A stretch of DNA of 64,000 bases from Daphnia pulex. Its lineage: Eukaryota > Arthropoda > Branchiopoda > Diplostraca > Daphniidae. Below are positions 26,459 through 46,290 of this stretch, piece after piece. Both the position numbers and the translations under genes were made by a program. The stretch covers positions 5,907,501 to 5,971,500 of the forward strand of contig NC_060018.1 of NCBI RefSeq assembly GCF_021134715.1. Direction: 5' to 3'. Within the stretch, counting starts at the first letter, position 1. The number at the start of each line of letters is the position of its first letter. Below the pieces are notes generated by a model. It had not been told where the DNA came from. It made no database searches and was given only the letters and a program-made list of their open reading frames with translations.

Positions 26459-29400
26459 ATGAAGGAGATGGTTGGTGGGTGTTGTGTATGCTCCGATGAT
26501 CGGGGCTGGACGGAAAATCCATTGGTATACTGCGACGGAGGAGGATGTACTGTTGCTGTCCATCAAGGTAAATTATAATATGCCAAAACTACAAGAAACG
26601 TGTTTTAAATAATAGTGGTAACTGTTAACAAGAAAATGAAGCAACTTGAATGAGATTGTTTGATTGTTTTTATAGCTTGTTATGGAATTGTAACGGTACC
26701 CTCAGGGCCGTGGTTTTGCAGAAAATGTGAATCCCAAGAGAGGGCTGCTAGAGTGGTGAGCTACACTTACAAACAAAACAAAATTCAATATAGCTAATAA
26801 AAAGGATTTATTTAAAGCAGAGATGTGAATTGTGTCCTAGCAAAGACGGTGCTCTAAAACGCACAGACACTACTACTACAGGTTGGGCACATGTTGTTTG
26901 TGCTCTGTACATCCCTGAAGTCAGATTTGGTAATGTTTCAACCATGGAGCCCATAATTTTGAGCATGGTTCCTCCAGAAAGATTCAACAAGGTATGCTGG
27001 TACATGTGACATATTTTGTTTATGATTCATTATAATCGGGTATCTTTCTTAGGGCTGCTATATTTGTGAAACTCAAGGAAGAGAATCAAAATCTAAAATT
27101 GGAGCTTGCATGAACTGCAATAAACAAGGGTGTAAACTCCATTTCCATGTTACTTGTGCCCAAGCTCAGGGATTGCTTTGTGAAGAGGCTGGAAACTACA
27201 TGGACAATGTGAAATATTGTGGATATTGCCCACACCATTATGGAAAGCTGGTGTGTTCAAATTAATTGCAATTCTGCTACAAAACGTGTTTTCCTATAGA
27301 CTCCATTTTGTATTTTAGAAAAAGGGCGCTAACTTGAAAACGATTCCAGCGTTTAAACCTTTACCTCCAGTTGGTGCACCTGTCGATCCCAATGCTTCTG
27401 AAAAGTCTCTCCCGATTCAGGCTGGCGGGTCAAGTTGGGGTGGACAACCTCCTCCTGCCAACAGTGGCAATGGATCAAAGGAGAAGCAGCGTAAAAAACC
27501 TGGTAGAAAATCAACCACCCAAGCGTCTCCCAAGGTAAGTGTTGAAAAGTCATAATGCCGTTCATATTTCTAACCTAAAAAAATATCGATTGTAGGCTGG
27601 CAATAATCGGGAATCTTCATCCGTCATCGTTGAGGGGCCCAGTGCAAATGATGACTCTAAGATGAAATCGTCTAAGAATGAAGGACTTCCTTTTGCCAAT
27701 GTACTTGCTGGGGTTGGTTTAGTACCCGGCCCAAGGGTGTCGATGAATGATCAAAACAACAGTGGTGTAGTAAACAGACACGAACCTAGTGACAACTTTA
27801 AACAGGAAAATGCCCGTAACTCGGAAACATCCTCTGCGAGCGGAATGAAAAAGAACGACAAATTTAACGACAGCTCCAAACTTTCAGGCAGCATTCCTTC
27901 TACTTTCGTAGAAGGACCAAATACGACAAACAAATTGGATAAAAGTCGAACGTCTCGTCGAAAAGTTTCCATTCGTTCAGCAAGCCCAACCAGCCAAGGC
28001 GGCAATGACACAGAATCTACACTATCGAACATATCAGATACAGGTCATGCTTCAGCTTCAGAGCAGTTCTTGGTTAGTGAACAATGTACCAAAGGCTCGG
28101 TAACTGTCAAAGTTGAGACCCCTATCGCATCTGAAGCCAATTCATCGATGGTTCACAGTGTTATAGTTTCTAGTGCGTCTGCTGTTCCGTCGGAAAACTC
28201 CAGCACTCTGGTGCAGTCATCACAACCAGTCCCTCAGCGAGCCGTCTCTCCCTTGATTATCTCCGCGTCGACTAGTGGCAGTAGTCAAATTCACATGGAT
28301 CAGGCAAAATCGAATTACGACGACGCGTATCAAAGTGTGGGGAAGGAGTCGAGACCACTTCCGCCAGCAGTGCCGGCCAAGAAACCTCGGAGAGGGCGTG
28401 CCCCCAAAGTGAGTATTCCTGTAGTGCCGGACTCACCACCCAGTAGTCCCGATTCTGCCGGAGTTGAACAGCAACCCAAAAGGAGGAAAAAAGCTACAAA
28501 AAGCACACCTTCCACAAACGAAGAACAACATCGCTTACCGGCAGCAATTAATCGCCAGGGAGATAATTTCATGCCTGCTCATGTCAACCAACAAACATCA
28601 CAAGCTACTGAGAATATGCGAAGGGATAGTCCTTCTCAGAATCAATTGCCCAGAGAGAATCTTAACGCTAGTAAGGCACAAGAGCCTCCACTGCCTCCAG
28701 TTATAACATCTTTTCCAACGATCCCTGTCATGAATTCTGGAACAAAAGATCTCAACCAATATAAGGATAATCCAAGTTCCTCCATCCATGGCAAGGAAAA
28801 CAGTCACTACCTCATTCGAAATGGCATTACCGCACCGCATATGTTGGGAAATCAATTGAATCCTAATTCTAGTGTCGCTCAGAAAATGACGGACACATTG
28901 GTCGCCGAAGTGGAAGCCCACAGTGTTACGGGTGAATCTTCCCCGATTAGTACCACAAACCTGATTGGAGTACCTTTTCCGCTACGCACCGTTTCTCCGT
29001 CGTTAAAGGTGCCGTCAAGTGGCGGTGCTCCTTCTTTCCCGCACAGTCTGGAACAACTTTTGGAGCGACAGTGGGAGCAAGGAAGCCAGTTTTTAATGGA
29101 ACAAGCTCAGCACTTTGACAGTAAGACTTTTTGATTACAATGTATTTTGAAGCGTTAAATTCATCTACCGTCATTTTAGTTGCTTCATTGCTGTCCTGCC
29201 TGCACAATCTCAAGGAAGAGAATATGCGACTCGAGGATCACGTTGCCAATCTGCATAGAAGAAGAGACCATTTATTAGCTGTCAATGCCAGACTGTCTGT
29301 ACCACTTCAGTCCAGCCAAATGGCTTATGCGACTACCGTTGCTAATACGTCTGATAGATCTACACCGGGTAAACGTTCTTTTTCTTGTTAAATTATGCTT

Positions 29401-30159
29401 CAACCTGGGCAATATGAAGTTACGATTAATGGGCTATTTTCCATTTTCTTTGTATCCATCAACTACAACTAAATATATCTTTACACAATTGTGTAGGTCC
29501 AGGGCATCCAGCTATCCACGTAGCACTACGCTCTTCTCCGCAAGAACGAGAGCGCAATAATCGGGGAACGCTTTACATGCCTCATATGGAGAACGGAATC
29601 AGCATGACTGAACATTTGTCAGCCTCTATGGCAGGAAATGCGTTTTCCATGGCACACGGTAACCATAGAAGTCCCGCTAGCTCGAGTCATCAGAGCGATC
29701 GTGTTCTACCCAGTCCGGTCATTGTTTCTTCGAGGTGCGTTTTTGTTATTGTATTATTTCTATGTGTGAATTTAACCGGCTTTTTAATTAAAATTCAGAA
29801 TGAATTCCGTTTACCATCCGGTTCTTTCCGGCGGAGCCATAAGTATACCATCGACCATGTCACCGGTTCAGGGATCGTCCAGCTTCATGTCTGAAAGCAG
29901 AAATCTAACAGTGCTTCGTAGCCCATCTTCAACGCCGGAGATGCGTCCTGAAGTAGCCCGAAGCACACCTTCTCAACCACAATCATCGTACCCTTATGTG
30001 TCGCCACCTTTATCAGCCCCTACCCACCATCCAGGTTCTTACTCCGGCATGACAATGACTCAATCGAATTCATCGAGTCAACAGATTATGAATGCCAGGC
30101 GCGAAGGTTCCGATTCACGACATCCTGTCGGCAGACCAAGTCCCATCGAACGCCGATGA
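26459..30159 (+). CDS. MLLT10: AF10/AF17 (Alhambra)-type PHD-finger chromatin protein
   Basis: Nuclear cofactor of the AF10/AF17 family. In animals these proteins read histone H3 through a PHD-zinc knuckle-PHD module and bring the DOT1L methyltransferase through an OM-LZ motif. Exons: 26459-26567, 26676-26755, 26821-26991, 27053-27250, 27319-27534, 27596-29120, 29180-29368, 29497-29734 and 29799-30159, giving 1028 residues. PHD1 starts at residue 8 (CCVCSDDRGWTENPLVYCDG). A zinc knuckle (CELCPSKDGALK) and an extended PHD2 (CYICETQGRESKSKIGACM) follow within the first 185 residues. A long Ser/Pro-rich low-complexity middle has basic patches. The octapeptide EQLLERQWEQG and a leucine-zipper stretch (SLLSCLHNLKEENMRLEDHV) straddle the exon 6/7 junction. 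The tail is Ser/Pro/Gln-rich. The start methionine is the first in frame, two residues before the usual MVGGCCVC. Confidence 0.93.
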
Positions 30160-31525
30160 TTCGGGTTGTTCTCTGGTTTCCCTTATTTTGTTGTCCTCAG
30201 ATTTCGTTCACAATCACCGGTTCTCGTTCGATCCGGTTCCAATCTCCTTTACACAGTTATGTTTCCCCTTATCCGTATTTTTAAAATAGTAGCGCGCGCG
30301 TCTTAGTGGTTTCGTTGTGTCTTGTTATTCCTTTTCCTGTCGTAACATTCATCGCGAGGAATTTGTTCAGTTGTTTTTTAGTTTGCTTCAGTATTACGAA
30401 TCTACGTTGGAAAACACAGGTCATCTGGCAACCCGAATGTAGAGGAAGGCCGAAGGAAATGACGCGAAACATGTCCGTCGTTTGGTGGACTGCCTCTGAT
30501 CCAATTATGCCAACAAGCTGCCTGCTGCAATGCTTTTGTCTCTTCTCGCCCACCGCGCCCTGTTTTGAACGAAAAATGTACAAACGAAAAACGCGATTCG
30601 TGCCCTCTCACGCCTTTGACCATACCACAATCCACTTTTCATTGTGTTTCTTCTTCTTTTTTAAGCAAACAAGAAAAACACTGTTCCGACAGATCTCGTG
30701 TCATCAGTCTACGCGGATCTTTGTTTACAAAATCCGCTTGCAGGTCCGTACTTCCTCCGTTTTGATCAATGCTCCTTCAAACTTTTTTAAAGAAAAAATT
30801 GTCTACCAATTCAGAAAATAGTAAAAAAAAAAAAAGTGTCCATGTCGTGGTTAACGTGAATCGAAATGTCAAGAACATTTTTTTGTTCTTATGTGTAAAC
30901 AAGAAAAAGCACTACGGGTCGCGTCTCACGGACCAGTCCATCTCAGTTGTGTTCCCTCTTTCTTCTTCTCTTTGTTCGATCGTTTTTTCTGTCTTTCTTG
31001 TTTTTAGTGCAGTCTGCCATTTTTCTAGACATGTTGAGTGAACGACTCGTAGAGTTTTTGCTTTCAATTCGTTTTGTCAAAATTGTTTACGTTATTTCAT
31101 CTGTTTTTCCCCCCTCGTGCCGTGCGCACCTGTCTCTTCCAAATTCTCTGTCCAAAGCTTCATGTCACACGAATTCTACGTTGTCTTGACCCCCCCCCCC
31201 CGTTCTATTGTTTTTGCTACCCTAAACTAACTTTCTTTTCCCTCTTCAGTCTGAAAAAAAGTGTTGACAGTTTTTTCCCGCAAATCAATGTCATTTTTCA
31301 ATCCGGCGAAAAAGTTTTTTTTAAAGAAACCCCAAATTTGGTCTAATAAAAGATTCTATGCCATTTCTTTTATTCAATCAGATTTTGTGTTTACTCCTTT
31401 GATTCTTAGCTAATAACACGCCATTAACAGAATGTACAGGTGGTCAAGTGCTACTAGAAGAGGAAGATATTTCTCGTGTTGTGCCAGCAACTCAAGCTGT
31501 ATCAATATAAACTTCGGAACTACGG
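30160..31525. other. Probable 3' UTR of the AF10-like gene and spacer
   Basis: T-rich, pyrimidine-rich sequence with a run of 13 C near 31189-31201 and AATAAA-like signals near 31345. No coding exon is recognised. It most likely holds the long 3' UTR of the AF10-like gene and the 3' UTR of the convergent enkurin-like gene. Confidence 0.45.
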
Positions 31526-32688
31526 TTAACCGGAGACAGCCATGCGAAGATTCAATTCAATGCTCCGCAACTCGTCCTCGATTGCCTCGCGTTTATCCGG
31601 TCGGGAGAAACTGATCAATCCTAAACGCTTCTCGAGCTCGATCCACCGCTGCTGAAGCTTCTGTGTAATAATAGTACGTAGCGTCAATTGGACGCGTTAG
31701 AAATTGCAGTGAGAAATCACGAACCGAATTCATCTGTCTGACCTCAATGTCCTTGTTGACGACTCGCGTAGCCGCTTTAGGGCGCTCTTTCGTCGTTTCC
31801 GATCGTGATTGGACATCCTTTGACGAATCTCCGTGCTGCGACTGGGTTTGGCCGAATTTGAGATAGTTTGGTACTCGTCCGAAAGTCTACTCAAGGTAAG
31901 GGGAATATCAGATTAATTGTTTTCGGATTCCTAATTTTATTTCACTTAAAACCGATTTTGTAGTGTAGTGTGGAACAAGTCCTGATTTCTCCAGATCCAT
32001 AACGTGCCCATCTTTGGAATCAACTATCTGTAGCTTAGGCTCGTGACAGTGAATTGGATCCACATGTTTAGCGTTATAATCGATGTAGTTGTCGTGGGAA
32101 GGAGGATAGGGAGCTGGTACAGGATCATTTCTTTTTGGGACGGGCGGAAGCCGTTGGCATGAACACCGATTGGCTCTCGGTCTCCGACCGACGTATCCTA
32201 TAAAATCTCATCAAAGAAGTAAAAGCGTTATTTTATTTAAAGCGATTTAAAGACAAAAACAAAAATGTTTCTATCTAATCTTTTTCTTTTCTCGTTCGTC
32301 TTCGTCCTCTATCAACAACCCACGATCGAAATTCCAGAACCTTCCATTCCAACCTTTGCATATAGGGCTTGTCAAAACGTAGCCAGAGATGGAAGTCTTT
32401 GGACGAAGAGAGGGGGGAATAAGGTATCTCATCATCTCACGATAGAGTATACGAACCTTCTCTTTCAGCAGGGGTGACGTGATTCCTTTTGATCGATCGA
32501 CCCGATTTCGAGGTTTCGGTTTGAAATTCTCGTTCCCTTTACAGACAATTTGGACGATAGAGAATGAGGAAATGCAAATATACGGCTCAGATGCAATGCG
32601 GTAAATTTATGCAAGAATCTGATTTATAGAGTCGTCGGAACCGATTAACGTACCTCACAGTGTTTTTGAGCGCACCTGGTCCAGCCAT
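31526..32688 (-). CDS. ENKUR: Enkurin-like ciliary/flagellar microtubule protein
   Basis: Enkurin is an adaptor in sperm flagella and motile cilia, known as a TRPC and calmodulin partner and an axonemal inner-junction protein. Minus-strand exons: 32688-32654, 32536-32457, 32197-31953, 31886-31743 and 31660-31526 in continuous phase, giving 212 residues (vertebrate proteins are about 255). Family signatures are SGLVPHYTTKS followed across an intron by TFGRVPNYLKF, and the C-terminal enkurin-domain helix LQQRWIELEKRLGLIS then RPDKREAIEDELRSIE. A basic, proline-rich middle (QRLPPVPKRNDPVPAPYPP) matches the family's PxxP region. The family assignment from the C-terminal half is strong. The two N-terminal exons rest on phase and a plausible ATG only. 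The gene is short and wedged between two large chromatin genes on the other strand. Confidence 0.8.
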
Positions 32689-33058
32689 TTCTGCTCTTTT
32701 TTGCGAAAATCTGTCGTCACATTCGAAGCGTTTTGACGTTACCCGCAACTACAACGAGACATGCAAAATCCCTTGATGCGTTAAAAGAAAATGAAGAAAA
32801 AATTATTATTAGTTGAAAAGGTTGCTAAGCAACGATATTCTCTCCAGTCCCACCCCAATCTCCCCACCGGAACTGGAGGTGCCTTCAAGTTTAGAACGTT
32901 ACCGCTCAGCGCATCGTGGCGCTAGTAGTAGATTTGCCCCCAAACGGTGCGGAGAGTGCTGCTGCTTGTTTTGTGATTCTGGTACACCGCTCGAGTTTTT
33001 TCCACTTTATTTTTTTAACTTGATCATCTGAAGAAATTTTATTGAAATATACCACTCC

Positions 33059-40139
<7,081 letters not shown>

Positions 40140-41400
40140 ACATTTCTTCAGATAGCTTTTTTTTATAGTATAACTTGCATAACACACTTTCTCACTTCAC
40201 CTCCCCCTCCCCCTTTTTCTTCCATTTTTCATTAAGGAGTTAATTGGCTGCTCAAAACATTCCTGCCCTCTACCCTGACGACTGTGCTGTCTTTTTCTGC
40301 TCGATACCTCCCTCCCTCCCTCCCAACGTCTTTTGATTTGATTCTCGTAATCGCCGCTTCTTTCACTGTATTTATGACTATAATTCTCTTCATTAAATTT
40401 TTTTTCTAATTTTGCCATTGTGTCCGGACTCATTCAAACCATGTTCTCTGTTTCACATGATTGTTCCATTTGTGTTGGCAAAGCGTTGACTTCCTTGAAT
40501 GATAACCTTCATATCTGCGGATCGTAAGAATAAAACTAATAATGAACCTTCAACTTTAATTGTCTTTGTAGGAACAGGATGAAGTGTTGTTTAAATCCAC
40601 ACACAAACAAACAAATATTGCCTTACGTTGCTGTTGTTCATTTCAGGAAACTCGTGGCTCTACTGGGTTATGTGATTGTGATACAAGGAATTCAAATATC
40701 CGTCAGATTTCCTGCGCAGTCGGTATTCTTGGAAAATCAGGTGTAATCAGTATGTAAAACAAGAAAGTATTATTACGTATATGATTTCCCTTTTTAGTTT
40801 TTGAAGATCAACTCATTTCCGAATGTGTGGTTTGTAAACAATGGAAACACGAGAATCTTAAATCGCAGGTAACGTCAAATCTTTCGTATCACAGGATGTA
40901 TTGTGTGACAGTGAGTTCGTTTCTTCATGAGCAGAGATTATAATACTGCCTAGAAGGGTGCCGGACATTCAGGCCAGCAAGGAAGCAAGGTTGATGATCG
41001 TGGCCGGCAGGCCGCCATTGCCCACATTCGTGATGTGATGGCCCACGTTCGAGTGTATAAGTGAACGTCGGCTAAGGTTCACGTATAATTTAAAGAACTC
41101 GAGGGTTAGTGTAGTTTTTTTTTTTAAAACTAACCCTCAAATTCTTCAAAAATTATGAAATAATTCACGGGTCATCGTGAAGGGCAATGGATAATAATGG
41201 TGCAATTTTTTTAAAATTGCACCATTATTATTGCACCACCTAAAAGAACATTCGCAAATCCCGTGTGGGCCGTGTTTGTGAAGCACGTAATCAGTAGGGA
41301 AACGGGGAAAATACCTAAAAAACATTCTCCAATTCTATTGACCTGCGCCCTAGCGGCAAGCTCAAGTATCGCCTAGAGAGAGTTATAGGGGATTTCCGTC
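40140..41400. other. Mi-2 3' UTR and spacer with small hairpins
   Basis: Pyrimidine-rich sequence follows the Mi-2 stop, with aataaaac near 40530 as a possible polyadenylation signal. Further right are two hairpin-forming stretches: 41105-41147, with gagggttag facing ctaaccctc, and 41193-41229. No open frame is recognised. Confidence 0.45.
41193..41229. repeat. Perfect 17-bp-arm hairpin
   Basis: The arms aataatggtgcaatttt and aaaattgcaccattatt are exact reverse complements separated by three T. It lies just before the decayed, repeat-rich region and may be the remnant of a foldback element. Confidence 0.8.
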
Positions 41401-41449
41401 TTTACTCTTTACAGTCTTTAGTCTTTACATTCGTAGTCTGTGGTCAGAG

Positions 41450-42670
41450 TAAACGTGAAAGTCGTGCAACCCACCGTCAACTATTTTGTTCAAACTCATT
41501 GTATTCTACTGTGTAATCAAAATGATACAGGTGAAAACCAACACTAGCTTTATTTCATGCTAAAACATATACTCTTCTCATGTTTTATTAGGATTAATCT
41601 TAATTATCGGCTGTTTTGGTTTTATTTACAGGTTTCTAAATTGGCATGACTGACTATATGAGAAGTTATGTCCTTCCAAGAAAAGGACTTACAGTCAACA
41701 AGATTTCTTATTTGCTAACCCGTTGGCTGCTACCCATGAATCTCCCTATTTGTCAACAACAAACAAAGAGGTTAAATATTGCGATCATGCTATCATCATT
41801 GTAAGTTGTGTTTACATTGAATTTAGAGAAGTTGTCATACTAATAGCAATTTTAACGATTGTTTGGTTTCTTATTTAGATGTTGCCTATAAGACCAAATG
41901 TGGGGCATATGGTTATCCCTCCAAAATAAGGCAATCACACGTTCAATGCGGATCATTCACTTTGTCATTGAACTTGACTCATTCCATCTTCTGGATTGCT
42001 TAGGAAAGCTGATTGGTGTTATTCTGTGTAACTTCATTGTCATGTCACTGAATTTAAATTTTGTTTACATTTTGTTTAGCTTGATTTAGCCATTTAGGTA
42101 ATGACCGAGAAGATGCGGCCTACATGAACATCATTTAGGCGACCAGCATCATTCGACTACCCAACCGGCTTCTACTACCCTGCTCTCAACACAGCATGGA
42201 GTTTTACTCTTAGATTTTTGGCTGTTCGCGATGTGTGATGGCGTTTCCTTGGACGAGATGATGATTTTGGCGAGAAAAATATTGCGTGAGTATATACTTA
42301 AAACTGTTTAATTATTCTTTTACTTCTTTTTTAAATGTTTTTTTTTTTTTTCATTTACAGCAACCTGAAGGTTCCTAAATTTGCATGACAGACTTTATGA
42401 AAAGTAATGTTCTTTCAAGAAAGTCAACAAGGTCCCTTTTTGCTAACCCAATGGCTGCTACCCTTGAATCTCCCTATTTAGCTCCTTACACAGTCCCTCT
42501 TGATTTGAGGTATTGCTTTTTGTCGCTACAATCTTCTTTGAATATTATTGTCATCCAAATAAATGTTCATTCTGCTTACAGGGTGATCCTTCGCTACTGA
42601 TCATGGACTCCATTGGTGAAACTGAAAACCGACGAGAGAATGCTGTAATCCAAGACTGATAAATTGTGTG
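41450..42670 (+). repeat. Segment duplicated at 47.6-48.4 kb (copy 1)
   Basis: Blocks here match blocks near 47610-48390 in the same order. One block reads actattttgttcaaa then caacactagctttatt. A second reads gcatgacagacttta then gctgctacccttgaatctcc. A third reads gtattgctttttgtcgct then aataaatgttcattctg. A further internal copy of the second block lies at 41644-41760. A short frame (MTDFMKSNVLSRKSTRS, from 42385) appears partly coding, and a later frame reads KLCADLNKLRLENHLQ after a stop. I do not recognise the parent gene. It lies directly upstream of the stromalin pseudogene and may be part of the same duplicated locus. Confidence 0.6.
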
Positions 42671-42827
42671 CTGATTTAAACAAGTTGCGACTGGAGAACC
42701 ACCTGCAGGTCGAGGGTCTATGAGAAAGGTAACCGATTAATTATTTTTAATGTGCTTATCATGTAAACATACAACATGTAGTAGTGGAGATTTTCATATG
42801 AATTATTATTATTACAGATTCCTACCG

Positions 42828-45162
42828 TCAAAGAAACCAAACAAACCCAAGGTCGCCGTGTACGACTTACTGAACATTTCATACCAACTCTTCCTCTGTT
42901 ACTCGGGAAATATATGACTGATCCCGAACAAGTTGCAAACCTCTTGTCAATCCCTCAATACTTAATATGGAAATCTATACTACCTCACGTCAAGAGAAGG
43001 TGAGTTCGTTTGATTTATGATATTGTTTTCAAAAGGCTGAGATACTTAACTTCTCAAATTTCAGAGTCTAGATTCGTTATTGCGCTTGATCCAGAATATA
43101 GTGGAAAGGCACACCACAACAGAAGTGTTGGAAGGCTGCGCTCAAGCGCTGGAATATCTTTGTAATGAAGATTACGCCATATCTTCTCGATGTGATTTAA
43201 CAAGGAACACTTTAATTGATCGTATCGTTAAGAAATGCGAACAAGATTATGAAAATTATGTAACACTGATGGCTGGCGTAAGAATTTATTTAGTTTGCAA
43301 TTTTTTTTCCTCGTCTTATATACTTATTCATGTGTTTTTATAGGACGACGAGCCCAACAAGGATTCGGTGTTTACGCTGGTATTGGGTTTGAAAAAAATT
43401 GCCTTATTCTCGTCACATCACAATCTTGGGACATGGAATTTGTGGGATGTTTAACGGAATTCAAGAAACTTTAAACCTAAATCGGTCAATGCCACTTGAA
43501 GTATCTAGTGATTTTCTTGGTTTTATTTCCGCAAAATATTATGCAGTTATTTTTTTAGGCTATAAAATATTGCATTTCTGCTTGCCATTCTGCTGTTTTA
43601 TGGGAGCTTCTGCAATTCAAAAACTGTTCTGGACAAGGAACGTCTGCCGCTCAACAACAGAAACAATTAAGAGATCATTTGGACGCGTACATGTCTTTGA
43701 TGACTGAGCTTATCACTTCGAACGTTGCTGATTTTAGAGAAGAGGTTGGTATTGTTAGTGAAAAATTCTTGTCATTCCACGCGTATTTATAATTTTGTTT
43801 TTTAGGCATACGTGTCTGTAGGGGATTTGCTTATATGTTTTAGCAAGCGACTAAAAGACAATCCTCAGTTAAAACCGCTTGTTTACGAGCCTGATCGTGA
43901 CCTACAACAAATTCTGGAAAATTTCATTCAGACTTATGTATTTGTTGAAGAAGAAGAAGATGTAGACGAGGAAGGCGACGAACATAAAAAAATTGAAAAA
44001 TTGCACAATCGCCGGAACTATTTATCGGTTTTCTGCAAACTCGTGGCTTGCAACGTCTTGCCTGTAAAAGCTGCGGCAGGTGTTATTAGACACTATGTCA
44101 AGTATTACGATGATTACGGTGACATCATTAAGACATTATTGGGAAAAATTCGAAACATCAACAAAATTACCAGTGCAAAAACTATGGTTCTTAGTCTCTC
44201 ATTGCTGTGTCACGATCTAACAAGGGATGGTGGAAGTCGTATTGATCGGCAGTCAGAAGAATTTCTTAGTGTCAAGGTATGAAACAAATTTAAACCTTAC
44301 TGACAGCATTACTTTTCACGCAAATATTTATAATGAAATAATAATAATTGTAATAAATTTGTCCGTAGGAATTGGCCAAAGAAATGGCCATGTCATTTGG
44401 ACTCGATACGGTGAAAAATCGCGAAGCTATCACCGCCCTTCATAGAGACGGAATTATTTTTGCCAAATCCACTCGAGAATCCAAATAATCAAATTGGCCC
44501 TCTTCCTAATTTAGCGTTTCTTGAAATTTGTGGCGAGTTTTCAAACAAACTGTTAAAACAAGACAAAAAGGTGGTTTTACAGTTTTTGGACCGAATGCTG
44601 ATCATGGGTAGGCTTTCACCTCGTCGAGAATGGGAACCTATCTTGTTCTACCGGAATTCCTTGGTTCATGGCGAAACTGATCCACCTCCGCATTCTGTCA
44701 GGAGCGCTAACAGACGACGTCGTCGCGATACAGGTATTTTATGGAATTTCTTAGAAGCTTTCTCTTGTGCATAATTTCAAATTAACCTTCGTTCTATCAT
44801 GTACCATTTTCAGTTTGTATTTTCTAAATTGTCGATAGAGTTGGCGTAATTACTTACGTCTTTTGTTCCGTTCCTAAGGTTCATTACCTTAATGTTAATG
44901 TGGGACACATTTTTTTTTCACTTAATTGCCATCCATATAAACCCTACAACAGAACCTAGTTTTTGGAATATAGCGGGAATTCAGGGTCAAATATGATGAA
45001 TATTTTCATAGTTGACCGTTGTGTCTCATCTGTTCCTGGTGACCGCATGTAATTGATTTACTGACGAGATTTCAATTTGTTCGCAGGTGGAGACGACGGT
45101 GAAATCGCTGATAAGTGATAACGATGATGGATCAGATCACGAATTTGCCGAGGGTGGGTAAT
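42828..45162 (+). pseudogene. STAG: Decayed copy of cohesin subunit SA/STAG (stromalin)
   Basis: The translated pieces follow the order of a stromalin C-terminal half. They are RLTEHFIPTLPLLLGKYM; SLLRLIQNIVERHTTTEVLE; AYVSVGDLLICFSKRLKDN (43806-44277); [60 protein letters not shown]; then GPLPNLAFLEICGEFSNKLL and YRNSLVHGETD. Introns with GT-AG ends are kept, so this is an unprocessed duplicate rather than a retrocopy. At least three frame breaks are visible: near 42968 (1-bp loss before MEIYTTSRQEK), near 43447 (WD to FNGIQETLNLNR) and near 44465. The N-terminal half is absent. Either it is a pseudogene or the assembly has errors. The breaks are reported as they stand. Confidence 0.85.
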
Positions 45163-46290
45163 GTTACCCGGTTTGACTTCAGCATTTGAGTCTTGTGAAT
45201 GAATGAAGTGAATTCGTAGTAACATAACATGTACGTGTAAAAGTTTCATTTCATTTTTTGATAAATTTCCAGTGTTAACGCATCTTATCTGCGATGATTC
45301 TAGGAAATGTTAGTTTTTATTAACGTTTGGTGAGGTGCTTTGTTATTTATCCTTTTGGCTACTGAACTGCGACATGTAAATTTCCATTTTAACAATGGAT
45401 CCTGCTGTTAGATTACGTACGATCGCACTTGTAGGATTCTCTAGGATAAATAAACACAGTTGACAGTTGTGACGGTTGTGAATTGATTGCTGTCTCGTTT
45501 GTCTGCTAAATTAAAAAACAAACAAAATGTGTTCATTCAAAAAGAAAGATTTATCACGGGTTAGGTAAAGTGCAGAATGACAGGAATAAAGCTAAAAGGG
45601 TGATACAGGTGATTATTAAAACAATCAGATGCCCAGTCCCTATTGTGTGAGGATCACATGAGCCTGGAACATGCTGTTGTTGTGAGACAGGGTAGTGTTT
45701 CACCATCCGTTGTGATTGATCTTACATTTGCTGTTGCCTTGTAGTATGTAACCTAGTAGAATGCCACAGTGAATAGAAACACATTCTGAATAACGGCAGG
45801 TTTACCCTACCAACTAGGTGTTTATCCTTTCAGCAATCCACTGTCCAAGCACTGTTGCCTAGGTGCTGAAACGTCGGGATCACTTGCAGGCAAGGTACAT
45901 GAACGGATAGTACATGAACGGATATCACCGCCTTGAGTGCCTTTTCCTCAGTGTAGAAGTTGAACTGGCGTCTATTATCACCCTGAGGATTTCGTCTGTT
46001 GTGATGTGTCATGCTGCGTGGTGGCTTTTTGGTGAAATTTGACAGGGTAAATATTACGTGAGTATGAAAATTATTTGTTACCTTTGTTTGTTAGTTCTTT
46101 CAATTTAGTGTCTGAGCTAGAGCGGACATTGTTTTCATGTTACTTTTTAAACGTTTCTTCTTTCTGACGTTAGACGGCATGGTCTTTGATAATTTTTTAC
46201 CTGTCAGAATCTTACTTTGCACCTATCTGAAGAAATTTCTCGCTACTACTACAAAGAACTTTTTTGTGATAACTGTCAGTTTCTATTTCA
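45163..46290. other. Intergenic, no gene recognised
   Basis: No recognisable coding potential or RNA gene. It contains aataaacac near 45447. It may include 3' flanking sequence of the stromalin copy. Confidence 0.4.

Noticed and set aside
30769-31346. Overlapping plus-strand frames after the AF10-like gene as small genes
   Set aside because: Phe/Leu/Ser-rich frames from pyrimidine-rich 3' UTR sequence, with no conserved motif or splice structure.
41193-41229. Hairpin as a rho-independent terminator or microRNA precursor
   Set aside because: The DNA is eukaryotic, so a bacterial terminator makes no sense. The 17-bp arms are too short for an animal microRNA precursor.
43080-44774. The stromalin exons as a working gene
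   Set aside because: Three frame breaks and the missing N-terminal half prevent a continuous product as the sequence stands. Assembly error is kept as an alternative in the findings.
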